From contig JAGAJA010000021.1 of NCBI GenBank assembly GCA_017829075.1, positions 28,531-92,530 on the forward strand: a stretch of 64,000 nucleotides of DNA, in the 5' to 3' direction. How positions within the stretch are numbered: position 1 is the stretch's first letter; each line of letters opens with the position of its first letter. The position numbers and the translations under genes were made by a program. Positions 7,567-15,674 of the stretch are shown one piece after another. Source of the DNA: Oscillospiraceae bacterium (GTDB taxonomy: Bacteria; Bacillota_A; Clostridia; Oscillospirales; Ruminococcaceae). A model generated the notes under the pieces. That model was not told the DNA's origin and ran no database searches. It was given only the letters and a program-made list of their open reading frames with translations.

Positions 7567-9000
7567 TTATTCTGACAGCTTCTTTTTGATATATTCCTGA
7601 ATTGCTTTCGGTGAAGCAAGACCCTTGAGAGCCTTGTTTGCCTGTCCCATGAAGAAGCCGAATACCTTCTGATCGCCGTTTCTGTACTGCTCCGCAGCCT
7701 TCGGATTGTTGGCGATGATCTCGTCCACGGTCTTTGCGAGCAGGTCGCTGTCCTCCTTGATCCAGAGATCCTGAGCGTCCGCGATAGACTTCGGTGTGCC
7801 GCCGTTCTGAATCATTTCTGCGAGAATTACCTTTGCGTTGGACTGGGAAATCTTGTCGGTCTGAAGCAGCTCAACAAGCTGAGCAAATTCCTTTCCGGTG
7901 AATTTCAGGTCGTCCATGTCAACCTCGCCGAGATTCTTACGGCGAAGCAGCTCTCCGGTGATATAGTTCGCAATAGCCTTGGGATTATCGTATTCCTTGA
8001 TAGCCTCGTCGAAGAAGTCGCATATCTTCTTGTCGCTGACGATAAGGTCAGCGTCCGGCTTTTTGATAGAATACTGCTCCATATAACGGGCTACTCTCTG
8101 CTCCGGCAGCTCCGGAATGGACTGTCGGATAGCTTCAAGCTCCTCCTCAGTGAAGATGATCGGGGGGATATCCGGGTCAGGGAAGTAGCGATAGTCGTGA
8201 GCGTCCTCCTTGCTTCTCATGGCGGTGGTTTCGCCGAGAGCCTCGTTGAAGCGGCGGGTCTGCTGAATTACACGTTCGCCGTTGTCGAGAAGTTCCTCCT
8301 GACGCTCTATCTCGACCTCTATCGCCTTTGCTATTGCCTTGAGGGAGTTCAGGTTTTTAAGCTCAGTCCTTGTGCCGAGTTCATTGCTGCCCTTAGGCGC
8401 AATGGAGATGTTCACGTCGCAGCGGATTGAGCCCTGCTCCATTTTACAGTCGCAGATACCTGCGTACTGAAGCAGCAGGCGTATCTTCTCCATGAACGCG
8501 ATGACCTCATCAGCGGAGTGGAAGTCCGGCTCGGTTACGATTTCAATAAGCGGGATTCCGCAGCGGTTGTAGTCCGCGAGGGAAATGCGGTTCACATCAT
8601 CATGAACAAGCTTTCCCGCGTCCTCCTCAAGGTGGATACGATTGATGCGGATAGTTTTCTGCTCGCCGCCGACATTGATGTCAACGTGACCGGAGAGGCA
8701 CACCGGGCGGGGCATCTGGGATATCTGATAAGCCTTAGGCAGGTCGGGATAGAAGTAGTTCTTTCTGTCCCATTTGGTGAAGCGGGAAATATCGCAGTTC
8801 ATCACATAGCCCGCCTTGATGATGTACTCAACGGCTCTCTGATTAAGGACTGGGAGCGTTCCGGGAAGTCCGCTGCACACCGGGCAGCAGCGGGAGTTGG
8901 GCTCGCCGCCGAATTCCGCAGAGCAGGTGCAGAACACCTTTGATTTAGTCAGAAGCTCGGCGTGAACCTCCAGACCCATTGTAGGATAATAAGCACTCAT
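7567..9000 (-). CDS. gatB: Asp-tRNA(Asn)/Glu-tRNA(Gln) amidotransferase subunit B
   Basis: The 477-residue product begins MSAYYPTMGLEVHAELLTKSKVFC, the GatB start. It carries the CxC...CxxC zinc site (CTCSAEFGG, CCPVCSGLPGTLP), the DRKNYFYPDLPKAYQISQ motif and the ALGETTAMRSKEDAHDYRYFPDPD segment. The C-terminal helical/YqeY tail ends KAIQEYIKKKLSE. GatB binds the mischarged tRNA, phosphorylates the glutamyl or aspartyl group and receives ammonia from GatA. It is last in gatC-gatA-gatB, 12 bp after gatA, with GGAGGT before the ATG. Length is normal. Confidence 0.98.
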   Translation of the reverse strand: MSAYYPTMGLEVHAELLTKSKVFCTCSAEFGGEPNSRCCPVCSGLPGTLPVLNQRAVEYIIKAGYVMNCDISRFTKWDRKNYFYPDLPKAYQISQMPRPVCLSGHVDINVGGEQKTIRINRIHLEEDAGKLVHDDVNRISLADYNRCGIPLIEIVTEPDFHSADEVIAFMEKIRLLLQYAGICDCKMEQGSIRCDVNISIAPKGSNELGTRTELKNLNSLKAIAKAIEVEIERQEELLDNGERVIQQTRRFNEALGETTAMRSKEDAHDYRYFPDPDIPPIIFTEEELEAIRQSIPELPEQRVARYMEQYSIKKPDADLIVSDKKICDFFDEAIKEYDNPKAIANYITGELLRRKNLGEVDMDDLKFTGKEFAQLVELLQTDKISQSNAKVILAEMIQNGGTPKSIADAQDLWIKEDSDLLAKTVDEIIANNPKAAEQYRNGDQKVFGFFMGQANKALKGLASPKAIQEYIKKKLSE

Positions 9001-9012
9001 ACCGATACCTCC

Positions 9013-10461
9013 TTAAAGCACGGGCGCAGTCGGCGCAAAGGTCTGCTCGAATGCGTCGGCGCACTGTAAAATAGTCTGCTCGTCAAAGCGTCTGCCGATA
9101 ACCGACATACCTATCGGCAGTCCTTCCTTAGTATAGCCGCAGGTGGTGGAAATTCCCGGCAGCGAAGCAATATTCACGGTTACGGTGCAGATATCTGCAA
9201 GGTACATCTTTACCGGGTCGGAATCCTGCGCGCCGATCTTGTAGGCGGGTGTGGGAGCTGTCGGAGTGAGGATCACGTCCGCGATGTCAAACACCTCATT
9301 GTATTCCTTGATGATCTCCTGCTTAAGGGCAAGAGCTTTCTTGTAGTATGCGTCATAGTATCCGCTGGACAGCGCGTAGTTGCCGAGCAGTATACGGCGC
9401 TTTACCTCCTCGCCGAAGCCCTTGCTGCGGCTGTCGCGGATAAGCTCTTCAAATGTGCGTCCCTCGCCGCGGAAGCCGTACTTTATGCCGTCAAAGCGGG
9501 ACAGGTTGGAGGCTGCCTCGGCGCAAGCGATAAGGTAATACGCCGGGATAGCGTATTTCAGCCCCGGAATGGAGCATTCCACAAGCTTTGCGCCCTGCGC
9601 TTCAAGAACCTTTGCAGCGGCGGTAACTGCGACTTTCACATCATCGTCAATGTCGTCGGAGTAGAATTCCTTCGGCATTGCTATTTTCATGCCGCTGACC
9701 GGCTGACCCAGCTTCTCGGTGAAGTCCGGAACGGGCTGGCGTGCGCTGGTGGCGTCATGCGGGTCGTGGGCGCAGATAGCGTTGAGCATTATAGCGCAGT
9801 CCCGCGCATCAGAGCAGATAGGTCCGATCTGGTCGAGGGAGCTTGCAAAGGCAACAAGTCCGTATCTCGACACTCTGCCGTAGGTGGGCTTTATGCCAGT
9901 AACTCCGCAGAAAGAGGAGGGCTGACGGATTGAGCCGCCGGTATCGCTTCCGAGAGCCGCCGGAGCAAAGGAAGCGGAAACCGCCGCTGCACTTCCGCCG
10001 GAGGAACCACCGGGAACTCTTTCAAGGTCGTAGGGGTTCTTGGTTTTTGCAAACGCGGAGGTCTGGGTGGAGCCACCCATGGCGAACTCGTCCATGCTGG
10101 TCTTGCCGAGAAGTACATATCCTTCGTTATTCAGACGTTCGATTACAGTCGCATTGTAGGGCGGAATGAAATTTTCCAGCATTTTGCTTGCACAGGTGGT
10201 CTTTATTCCGTCAATACAGATGTTGTCCTTTATTGCAAGGGGGATTCCGGTGAGAGGGGAAACGTTGCCCTCGTCGATGCGCTTCTGGGCATTCTCAGCC
10301 ATTTCCATAGCCTTGTCCTTGGTCACGGTGATGTAGGACTGAAGCTTTCCGTCGCCGGCTTCTATATTCCTGAAATATTCTCCGCAAAGCTCTGCGGCGC
10401 TTATTTCCTTGCTGTCAAGCGCTTTTCGCAGATCGCGGATCTTTGCACGGGTGATATCCAT
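9013..10461 (-). CDS. gatA: Asp-tRNA(Asn)/Glu-tRNA(Gln) amidotransferase subunit A
   Basis: The 482-residue amidase-signature enzyme shows PLAIKDNICIDG (catalytic Lys), GGSSGGSAAAVSA (cis-Ser of the Ser-Ser-Lys triad) and GSDTGGSIRQPSSFCG (nucleophile Ser). It hydrolyses glutamine and passes ammonia through a tunnel to GatB. The start at 10461 is supported by AGGAGGT, and gatC ends 14 bp upstream. Length and motifs match typical Firmicutes GatA. Confidence 0.98.
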   Translation of the reverse strand: MDITRAKIRDLRKALDSKEISAAELCGEYFRNIEAGDGKLQSYITVTKDKAMEMAENAQKRIDEGNVSPLTGIPLAIKDNICIDGIKTTCASKMLENFIPPYNATVIERLNNEGYVLLGKTSMDEFAMGGSTQTSAFAKTKNPYDLERVPGGSSGGSAAAVSASFAPAALGSDTGGSIRQPSSFCGVTGIKPTYGRVSRYGLVAFASSLDQIGPICSDARDCAIMLNAICAHDPHDATSARQPVPDFTEKLGQPVSGMKIAMPKEFYSDDIDDDVKVAVTAAAKVLEAQGAKLVECSIPGLKYAIPAYYLIACAEAASNLSRFDGIKYGFRGEGRTFEELIRDSRSKGFGEEVKRRILLGNYALSSGYYDAYYKKALALKQEIIKEYNEVFDIADVILTPTAPTPAYKIGAQDSDPVKMYLADICTVTVNIASLPGISTTCGYTKEGLPIGMSVIGRRFDEQTILQCADAFEQTFAPTAPVL

Positions 10462-10475
10462 AAGTTACCTCCTTG

Positions 10476-10760
10476 TTATTCTACGACCTTAGGCACAACG
10501 TAGCAGTTTCCGGTGTTCTCAGCGTTGGAGAGCAGCTTTTCTGTCGGGAAAGAGGGCTGAGCCACGTCCTCCCTTACGTCCTTGAAGGAAATACTGTTGT
10601 TGTCTTTGGTGTCGTCATATGTGAGGTCGAAGCTCTTTATCGTGTCCATGAGGTCTATGATATCGCTCATTTCGCCCATGACCTTATTCAGTCCGTCCTC
10701 GTCATAATTGAGCTTGGACAGCTCACAGAGGTGCTGTATGGTTTTGATATCCATTGACAT
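10476..10760 (-). CDS. gatC: Asp-tRNA(Asn)/Glu-tRNA(Gln) amidotransferase subunit C
   Basis: The 94-residue protein (MSMDIKTIQHLCELSKLNYDEDGLNKVMGEMSDIIDLMDTIKSFD) is a standard GatC, the small belt subunit that wraps GatA and stabilises the complex. A frame open further upstream adds 27 residues that do not fit the family. I chose the ATG at 10760 because AAAGGAAC lies 8-10 nt before it. It is the first gene of the gatCAB operon, about 50 bp downstream of a clear promoter. Confidence 0.95.
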   Translation of the reverse strand: MSMDIKTIQHLCELSKLNYDEDGLNKVMGEMSDIIDLMDTIKSFDLTYDDTKDNNSISFKDVREDVAQPSFPTEKLLSNAENTGNCYVVPKVVE

Positions 10761-10811
10761 GATGAGGTGTTCCTTTCTTTGATATGATACTATATTATAA
10801 TAATACTCTCT

Positions 10812-10840
10812 TATTATACTCCATTCCTGCATATTTTTCA
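10812..10840 (-). promoter_or_regulatory. Promoter of gatCAB
   Basis: On the minus strand TTGAAA (10840-10835), a 17-bp spacer and TATAAT (10817-10812) precede gatC. The stretch 10841-11063 beyond it is AT-rich; apart from one copy of the 15-mer repeat noted separately I see no gene or structure there. Confidence 0.75.
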
Positions 10841-10927
10841 AGTGATATTTGAAAAATGTGCAGGAAAACCGCTAAATTTTGATTTTTGTTATATTCACTG
10901 AAAATTTTGAATTATCAGGGGTTTGCT

Positions 10928-10942
10928 TCTTGCAAAAAACAC
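10928..10942 (+). repeat. First copy of a 15-bp direct repeat upstream of the glutamate synthase operon
   Basis: TCTTGCAAAAAACAC occurs here and again, identically, at 11064-11078, immediately before the -35 box of the operon promoter. The copies are 136 bp apart. The sequence is A-rich, but 15 of 15 identity so near a promoter suggests a binding site or a remnant duplication. Confidence 0.35.
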
Positions 10943-11078
10943 ATTAATCTCTCCGGATAAAGTCTGGACGGGGATAAATCTGATTTTTCAATTTTACATA
11001 AAAGGGAAATAAAGTAAACTATGATAAATATTGTGGTATAAAATGAAATTCTTGCATGGGCGGTCTTGCAAAAAACAC

Positions 11079-11107
11079 TTGACAAATCAAAAAAACAGTG
11101 ATATAAT
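11079..11107 (+). promoter_or_regulatory. Promoter of the split glutamate synthase operon
   Basis: TTGACA (11079-11084), a 17-bp spacer and TATAAT (11102-11107): perfect consensus. The leader to the start codon at 11343 is about 228 nt, long and structured. Confidence 0.85.
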
Positions 11108-11258
11108 AGGAACATAAATTCAACGCGGATAAAATCGTTTGTGCTGGTGAACAAACGCTCTGCGGCAGATCTGATATAATTTACAGCTTCTGCAACTTAA
11201 CACAGGGAAATATTTCACACCTGCATATGACTGATCCGCTGATAAGATTTTGACAAAA

Positions 11259-11322
11259 ACCGGCTCAGTGCTGCGCCGCATGACGCAATATCCGGCGGTT
11301 TTCCAGCCGGATTTCGGTTTAT
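11259..11322 (+). promoter_or_regulatory. Candidate attenuator in the leader of the glutamate synthase operon
   Basis: ATCCGGC (11290-11296) pairs with GCCGGAT (11306-11312) in a GC-rich hairpin followed by TTCGGTTTAT. CCGGCT at 11260-11265 can instead pair with AGCCGG at 11305-11310, giving an exclusive alternative fold. A short hairpin at 11262-11277 has a hexaloop AGTGCT with A1 and G4, as in loops bound by ANTAR proteins, although one base pair in its stem is mismatched. The operon itself encodes an ANTAR protein. The pairing is seen; the regulation is inferred. Confidence 0.35.
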
Positions 11323-11342
11323 ATAAGGTAAGGAGTGAGCTT

Positions 11343-12434
11343 ATGTTAAAAAAAGAGGGAGAAACCAGAATTCCCGCAGGCTGCGCGATCTCAGGCTTCA
11401 TTAACAGGAGCGGCAGACGGACGAACGGCAGTGTAATCGTAAATTCCATCGCCTGTATGCACGACCGCTCAAACGGTCTGGGCGGCGGCTATGCCGGCTA
11501 CGGTATCTATCCGGAGTACAAGGATCAGTACGCGTTTCATGTGTTCTATGATTCAAACGAAGCAAGAATCAAGACAGAAGCCTTCATCGACCGGCATTTT
11601 GACGTTATCAACCTGTCGAGAATTCCCACCAGAAAGCACCCGAACATCACCGACGAGCCGCTTATCTGGCGCTATTTCGTGAACCCTCTTCCCACAAAAC
11701 TTCAGGAGAGCCAGCTTGACGAGAGAACTTATGTTGCCCGCTGCGTTATCAAGATCAACGACAAGATTGACGGCGCATATGTGTTCTCCAGCGGCAAGAA
11801 CATGGGCGTATTCAAGGCGGTAGGCTATCCGGAGGACGTTGGCGAGTTCTACCGGCTGGACGAATACGACGGCTGGGCTTGGACAGTACACGGACGCTAT
11901 CCCACGAACACCCCCGGCTGGTGGGGCGGCGCTCACCCGTTCGCACTCCTTGATTACACGATAGTACATAACGGCGAGATATCCTCTTATGACGCGAACA
12001 GACGTTTCATAGAGATGTTCGGCTACAAGTGCAATCTGCTGACGGATACCGAGGTAATCACCTACATCATTGACTACCTCAACCGCCGTCTGGGAATGCC
12101 GCTGGAGGACGTTGCAAAGGTTATCGCCGCGCCGTTCTGGAGCGAGATAGATTCCGGCAGATTCAGCCCGGAGGAAGTCGAAAAGCTCCGTCATTTCAGA
12201 AATGTTTATTCCAGCCTGCTTATCACAGGGCCTTTCTCAATTATCCTCGGCTTTAACAACGGAATTATGGCTCTCAACGACAGATTAAAGCTCCGTTCAA
12301 TGGTCGCTGCTGAAAAGGGCGATACGGTGTATGTTTCCAGCGAGGAATGCTCTATCAGAACCATGTCCCCGGACGTTGACAGGATATGGAGTCCGAGAGG
12401 CGGAGAGCCGATCATCGTTACATTGGATAAGTAA
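11343..12434 (+). CDS. Glutamate synthase glutaminase (class II amidotransferase) domain protein
   Basis: From the ATG at 11343 (AAGGAG just upstream) the product has 363 residues. MLKKEGETRIPAGCAISGF places the N-terminal-nucleophile cysteine at C14, so a 13-residue propeptide must be removed. A longer frame from 11250 has no ribosome site. Later motifs fit class II glutaminases of split glutamate synthases: WTVHGRYPTNTPGWWGGAHPF, VHNGEISSYDANRRF and LLTDTEVITYIIDYL. It releases ammonia from glutamine for the FMN subunit encoded next. It is the first gene of a five-part glutamate synthase operon, and its leader has attenuator-like features. Confidence 0.9.
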   Translation: MLKKEGETRIPAGCAISGFINRSGRRTNGSVIVNSIACMHDRSNGLGGGYAGYGIYPEYKDQYAFHVFYDSNEARIKTEAFIDRHFDVINLSRIPTRKHPNITDEPLIWRYFVNPLPTKLQESQLDERTYVARCVIKINDKIDGAYVFSSGKNMGVFKAVGYPEDVGEFYRLDEYDGWAWTVHGRYPTNTPGWWGGAHPFALLDYTIVHNGEISSYDANRRFIEMFGYKCNLLTDTEVITYIIDYLNRRLGMPLEDVAKVIAAPFWSEIDSGRFSPEEVEKLRHFRNVYSSLLITGPFSIILGFNNGIMALNDRLKLRSMVAAEKGDTVYVSSEECSIRTMSPDVDRIWSPRGGEPIIVTLDK

Positions 12435-12454
12435 TAGAAAGGGTGTTAAGTAAA

Positions 12455-13960
12455 GTGGCTATAAATTATTTAAATCCTCTTTTTGAGGTAGTCCGCAATC
12501 CCGACCGCTGCATCAAATGTCGGGTCTGTGAGCGTCAGTGCGCCAACGAGGTGCATCATTACGACCCCGACCTTGACAGAATGGTGGCGGACGAAACGAG
12601 CTGCGTGGACTGCCAGAGATGCGTTACTCTCTGCCCCACAAGGGCATTAAAGATACGTCCGAACGAGAATCAGTTCCGGGAGAACGGAAACTGGTCGCAG
12701 CAGATCATGGACGAGGTTTACAAGCAGGCAGGCTCCGGCGGCGTTCTCCTTTCCGCAATGGGAAATCCGAGAGAATACCCGGTTTACTGGGACAAGATCC
12801 TGCTGAACGCTTCGCAGGTAACAAACCCGCCTATCGACCCGCTGCGTGAGCCGATGGAAACCAAGACCTTCCTCGGCAGAAAGGATCAGTCCATTCACTA
12901 TGACGAGAACGGAAAGGCGGTTTTCGAGAAGAACCTATATCTGGAGCTTGACGTTCCGATAATGTTCTCCGCAATGAGCTTTGGCTCTATCTCGAAAAAC
13001 GCTCACGAGACCCTTGCTAGGGCTGCGCAGGAGCTGGGTACATACTACAACACCGGTGAGGGCGGACTTCACAAGGATTTCTACCAGTACGGCGCAAATA
13101 CGATCTGTCAGGTCGCTTCCGGACGTTTCGGCGTGTTCAAGGATTACCTTGACGCCGGCGCGGCGATCGAGATCAAAATGGGTCAGGGCGCAAAGCCGGG
13201 TATCGGCGGTCATCTCCCCGGAATGAAGATAAACGAGGAGATTTCCAAGACCAGAATGATCCCGAAGGGAACTGACGCTATTTCCCCCGCTCCGCACCAC
13301 GATATTTATTCTATCGAGGATCTCAGACAGCTTGTTCTGTCCCTTAAAGAAGCAACCAACTGGGAGAAGCCGGTCATCGTAAAGATCGCGGCGGTTCACA
13401 ATGTTGCGGCTATCGCTTCGGGTATTGCGAGAAGCGGCGCGGATATCATTGCGATAGACGGTTACAGAGGCGGCACCGGCGCAGCTCCCACAAGAATTCG
13501 CGATAACGTAGGTATTCCGATAGAGCTTGCTCTGGCGAGCGTTGACCAGCGGCTCCGTGATGAGGGAATACGCAATAACATCTCTATTGTTGTGGGCGGT
13601 TCGGTTCGTTGCAGCGCCGATGTGGTAAAGGCTGTGGCGCTCGGCGCGGACGCAGTTTATATCGCGACTGCTGCGCTGCTGGCTATGGGCTGCCACCTTT
13701 GCAGAAGCTGCAACACCGGCAAGTGCAACTGGGGTATCGCAACGCAGCGCGCGGATCTTGTAAAGCGTCTTAATCCTGATATCGCCTACAAGCGGCTTGT
13801 AAACCTTGTTCATGCGTGGGATCACGAAATCAAGGAAATGATGGGCGGAATGGGTATCAACTCCATTGAGTCGCTGCGTGGCAACAGACTTATGCTCAGA
13901 GGCATCGGGCTTACTCAGAAGGAGCTTGATATCCTCGGCATAATGCACGCAGGTGAGTAA
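12455..13960 (+). CDS. Glutamate synthase FMN/Fe-S central subunit
   Basis: The 501-residue protein starts at the GTG at 12455, with AAAGGGTG 9 nt upstream. A second GTG at 12443 lies on top of that ribosome site. Two 4Fe-4S motifs come first (C19, C22, C25, C29 and C50, C53, C56, C60). The glutamate synthase FMN barrel follows: PIMFSAMSFGSISKNAHETLARAA, NTGEGGLHKD, IEIKMGQGAKPGIGGHLPG, IAIDGYRGGTGAAPTRIRDNVGIP and a Cys cluster MGCHLCRSCNTGKCNWG. It transfers ammonia to 2-oxoglutarate and reduces the imine to glutamate. Ferredoxin-like domains at the N-terminus are typical of archaeal-type split enzymes in anaerobes. Confidence 0.93.
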   Translation: MAINYLNPLFEVVRNPDRCIKCRVCERQCANEVHHYDPDLDRMVADETSCVDCQRCVTLCPTRALKIRPNENQFRENGNWSQQIMDEVYKQAGSGGVLLSAMGNPREYPVYWDKILLNASQVTNPPIDPLREPMETKTFLGRKDQSIHYDENGKAVFEKNLYLELDVPIMFSAMSFGSISKNAHETLARAAQELGTYYNTGEGGLHKDFYQYGANTICQVASGRFGVFKDYLDAGAAIEIKMGQGAKPGIGGHLPGMKINEEISKTRMIPKGTDAISPAPHHDIYSIEDLRQLVLSLKEATNWEKPVIVKIAAVHNVAAIASGIARSGADIIAIDGYRGGTGAAPTRIRDNVGIPIELALASVDQRLRDEGIRNNISIVVGGSVRCSADVVKAVALGADAVYIATAALLAMGCHLCRSCNTGKCNWGIATQRADLVKRLNPDIAYKRLVNLVHAWDHEIKEMMGGMGINSIESLRGNRLMLRGIGLTQKELDILGIMHAGE

Positions 13961-13996
13961 TCAACACGAATGGCTCGAAAGGAGAGTTCTTAAGAT

Positions 13997-14431
13997 ATGA
14001 AGAAAGTATATGTAAACGAGGACTGGTGTCTGGGCTGCCATCTGTGCGAATTTACCTGCGCAGCCGCAAACAGCGGTGCTCCTGATATGATAAAGGCTTT
14101 CGCGGGCGGAAAGAAGCCCGTGGCGCGTATCCAGATCGAGGAGGGCAGCGCGGTGAATTTCGCGGTGCAGTGCCGCCACTGCGAGCTGCACCCCTGCGTT
14201 AAGGGCTGCATTTCCGGCGCGCTTTCCGTCAAGGACGGAGTTATCGTGTGTGACGAGGAGCGCTGCGTCGGCTGCTATACCTGTGTTCTGTCATGTCCCT
14301 ATGGCGCGATCGTCATTGACGACGCGGGACACAAGATACGCAAGTGCGACCTCTGCACTCAGAACAGTCAGGGCGAGCCTGCCTGCGTAAAGGCTTGTCC
14401 TAATAACGCGATCGTTTTTGAGGAAAGGTGA
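13997..14431 (+). CDS. 4Fe-4S ferredoxin-type electron transfer protein
   Basis: This 144-residue protein carries four cysteine groups: C11/C14/C17/C21, C59/C62/C67/C71, C90/C93/C96/C100 and C117/C120/C130/C134. This is the HycB/DmsB-type polyferredoxin pattern. It probably passes electrons from the FAD oxidoreductase encoded next to the Fe-S/FMN subunit of glutamate synthase. AAGGAG precedes the ATG. The spacing to its neighbours (36 bp before, 10 bp after) places it inside the operon. The function is inferred from context and Fe-S motifs. Confidence 0.88.
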   Translation: MKKVYVNEDWCLGCHLCEFTCAAANSGAPDMIKAFAGGKKPVARIQIEEGSAVNFAVQCRHCELHPCVKGCISGALSVKDGVIVCDEERCVGCYTCVLSCPYGAIVIDDAGHKIRKCDLCTQNSQGEPACVKACPNNAIVFEER

Positions 14432-14441
14432 GGTGACGGAA

Positions 14442-15674
14442 ATGAACTATGTAATTATCGGAAACGCTGCCGCAGCAGTCGGCACGATCGAGGGTATCCG
14501 GGAGGTTGACAAGACCGGAAAGATCACCGTTATCTCCGAGGAGAATTATCACACCTATTCTCGTCCGCTTATTTCCTATTGGCTGATGGGAAAGGTCACA
14601 GACAAGAATATCTACTACCGCAGCCCGGACTTCTACGAGAAGAACGGCGTTGAAACCATGCTTGGCTGCCGCGCGGTAAAGATCGACACTGCGGCTAAGA
14701 GCGTAGTCCTCTCTGACGGAAACACCGTACCCTACGACAAGCTCATGGTGGCGACAGGCTCAAAGCCTTTTGTACCGCCGATGAACGGAATGGAGAAGAT
14801 CGCTTCCTGCCACACCTTTATGAGTTACGACAGCGTAAAGGCTATCCGCTCTGAGATCAAGGAGGGCGCAAAGGTGCTGATAATCGGCGCGGGTCTTATC
14901 GGACTGAAGGCTGCCGAGGCGCTGAATGAATACAAGGCGGACATCACCGTTGTGGATATGGCTGACAGAATCCTGCCCTCTATCCTTGACGTGAGAGCCG
15001 GTTCAATAATGCAGAAGCACATCGAGAGCGAGGGAACAAAGTTCATTCTCGGTACTTCCGTGGACGAGTTCTCCGAGCACTCCGCAAAGCTGAAGAACGG
15101 CGCGACTATTGACTTTGATATGGTCATTATCGCGGTCGGAGTTCGTCCCAACACCGAGCTTGTGGCTGACGCAGGCGGTAAGGTTGAGCGCGGAATTATC
15201 TGTGATATGACTCAGAAAACCACGCTGGACGACGTTTATGCGGCAGGCGACTGCACCGTGAGCCACGACGCTTCCTCCGATACTGACAAGATCCTTGCGC
15301 TGCTGCCTAACGCTTATATGCAGGGCGAGGTTGCCGGTAGAAACATGGCGGGGGTAGAAACAAGATATGTGAATGCTATTCCGATGAACGCTATTGGTTT
15401 CTTCGGACTTCACATTATCACCGCCGGAAGCTACGACGGCGAGGAATATGTTGAGGAAAACGGTAATAATTATAAAAAGCTGGTGTTCAAGGACGGACTG
15501 CTCAAGGGATATATCCTAATGGGCGACGTAAAGCGCGCCGGAATTTACACCTCCATGATTAAGGAACGCATTGACCTGAAGGACGTTGACATGGAAATGC
15601 TGAAGGACAGACCTCAGATGATGATGTTCGGCAAGGCAAGGCGCGAGGAGAAGCTGGGAGGTATTTTCAGATGA
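14442..15674 (+). CDS. FAD/NAD(P)-dependent oxidoreductase of the glutamate synthase operon
   Basis: The 410-residue protein begins MNYVIIGNAAAAVGTIEGIREVD, a GxxxxxG dinucleotide fold. A second Rossmann motif VLIIGAGLIGLKAAEAL and the FAD-closing DVYAAGDCTVSHD follow. It belongs to the pyridine-nucleotide disulfide (NADH-dependent nitrite reductase/rubredoxin reductase-like) family. I start it at 14442, after AGGTGA, rather than at an open codon at 14418 that overlaps the previous gene. It should supply NAD(P)H electrons to the glutamate synthase. A C-terminal MKDRPQMMMFGKARREEKLGGIFR tail overlaps the next gene by 4 bp (ATGA). Confidence 0.88.
   Translation: MNYVIIGNAAAAVGTIEGIREVDKTGKITVISEENYHTYSRPLISYWLMGKVTDKNIYYRSPDFYEKNGVETMLGCRAVKIDTAAKSVVLSDGNTVPYDKLMVATGSKPFVPPMNGMEKIASCHTFMSYDSVKAIRSEIKEGAKVLIIGAGLIGLKAAEALNEYKADITVVDMADRILPSILDVRAGSIMQKHIESEGTKFILGTSVDEFSEHSAKLKNGATIDFDMVIIAVGVRPNTELVADAGGKVERGIICDMTQKTTLDDVYAAGDCTVSHDASSDTDKILALLPNAYMQGEVAGRNMAGVETRYVNAIPMNAIGFFGLHIITAGSYDGEEYVEENGNNYKKLVFKDGLLKGYILMGDVKRAGIYTSMIKERIDLKDVDMEMLKDRPQMMMFGKARREEKLGGIFR

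Noticed and set aside
12935..13948. 337-codon minus-strand frame opposite the glutamate synthase core gene
   Set aside because: Shadow frame; the plus strand encodes conserved FMN and Fe-S motifs throughout.
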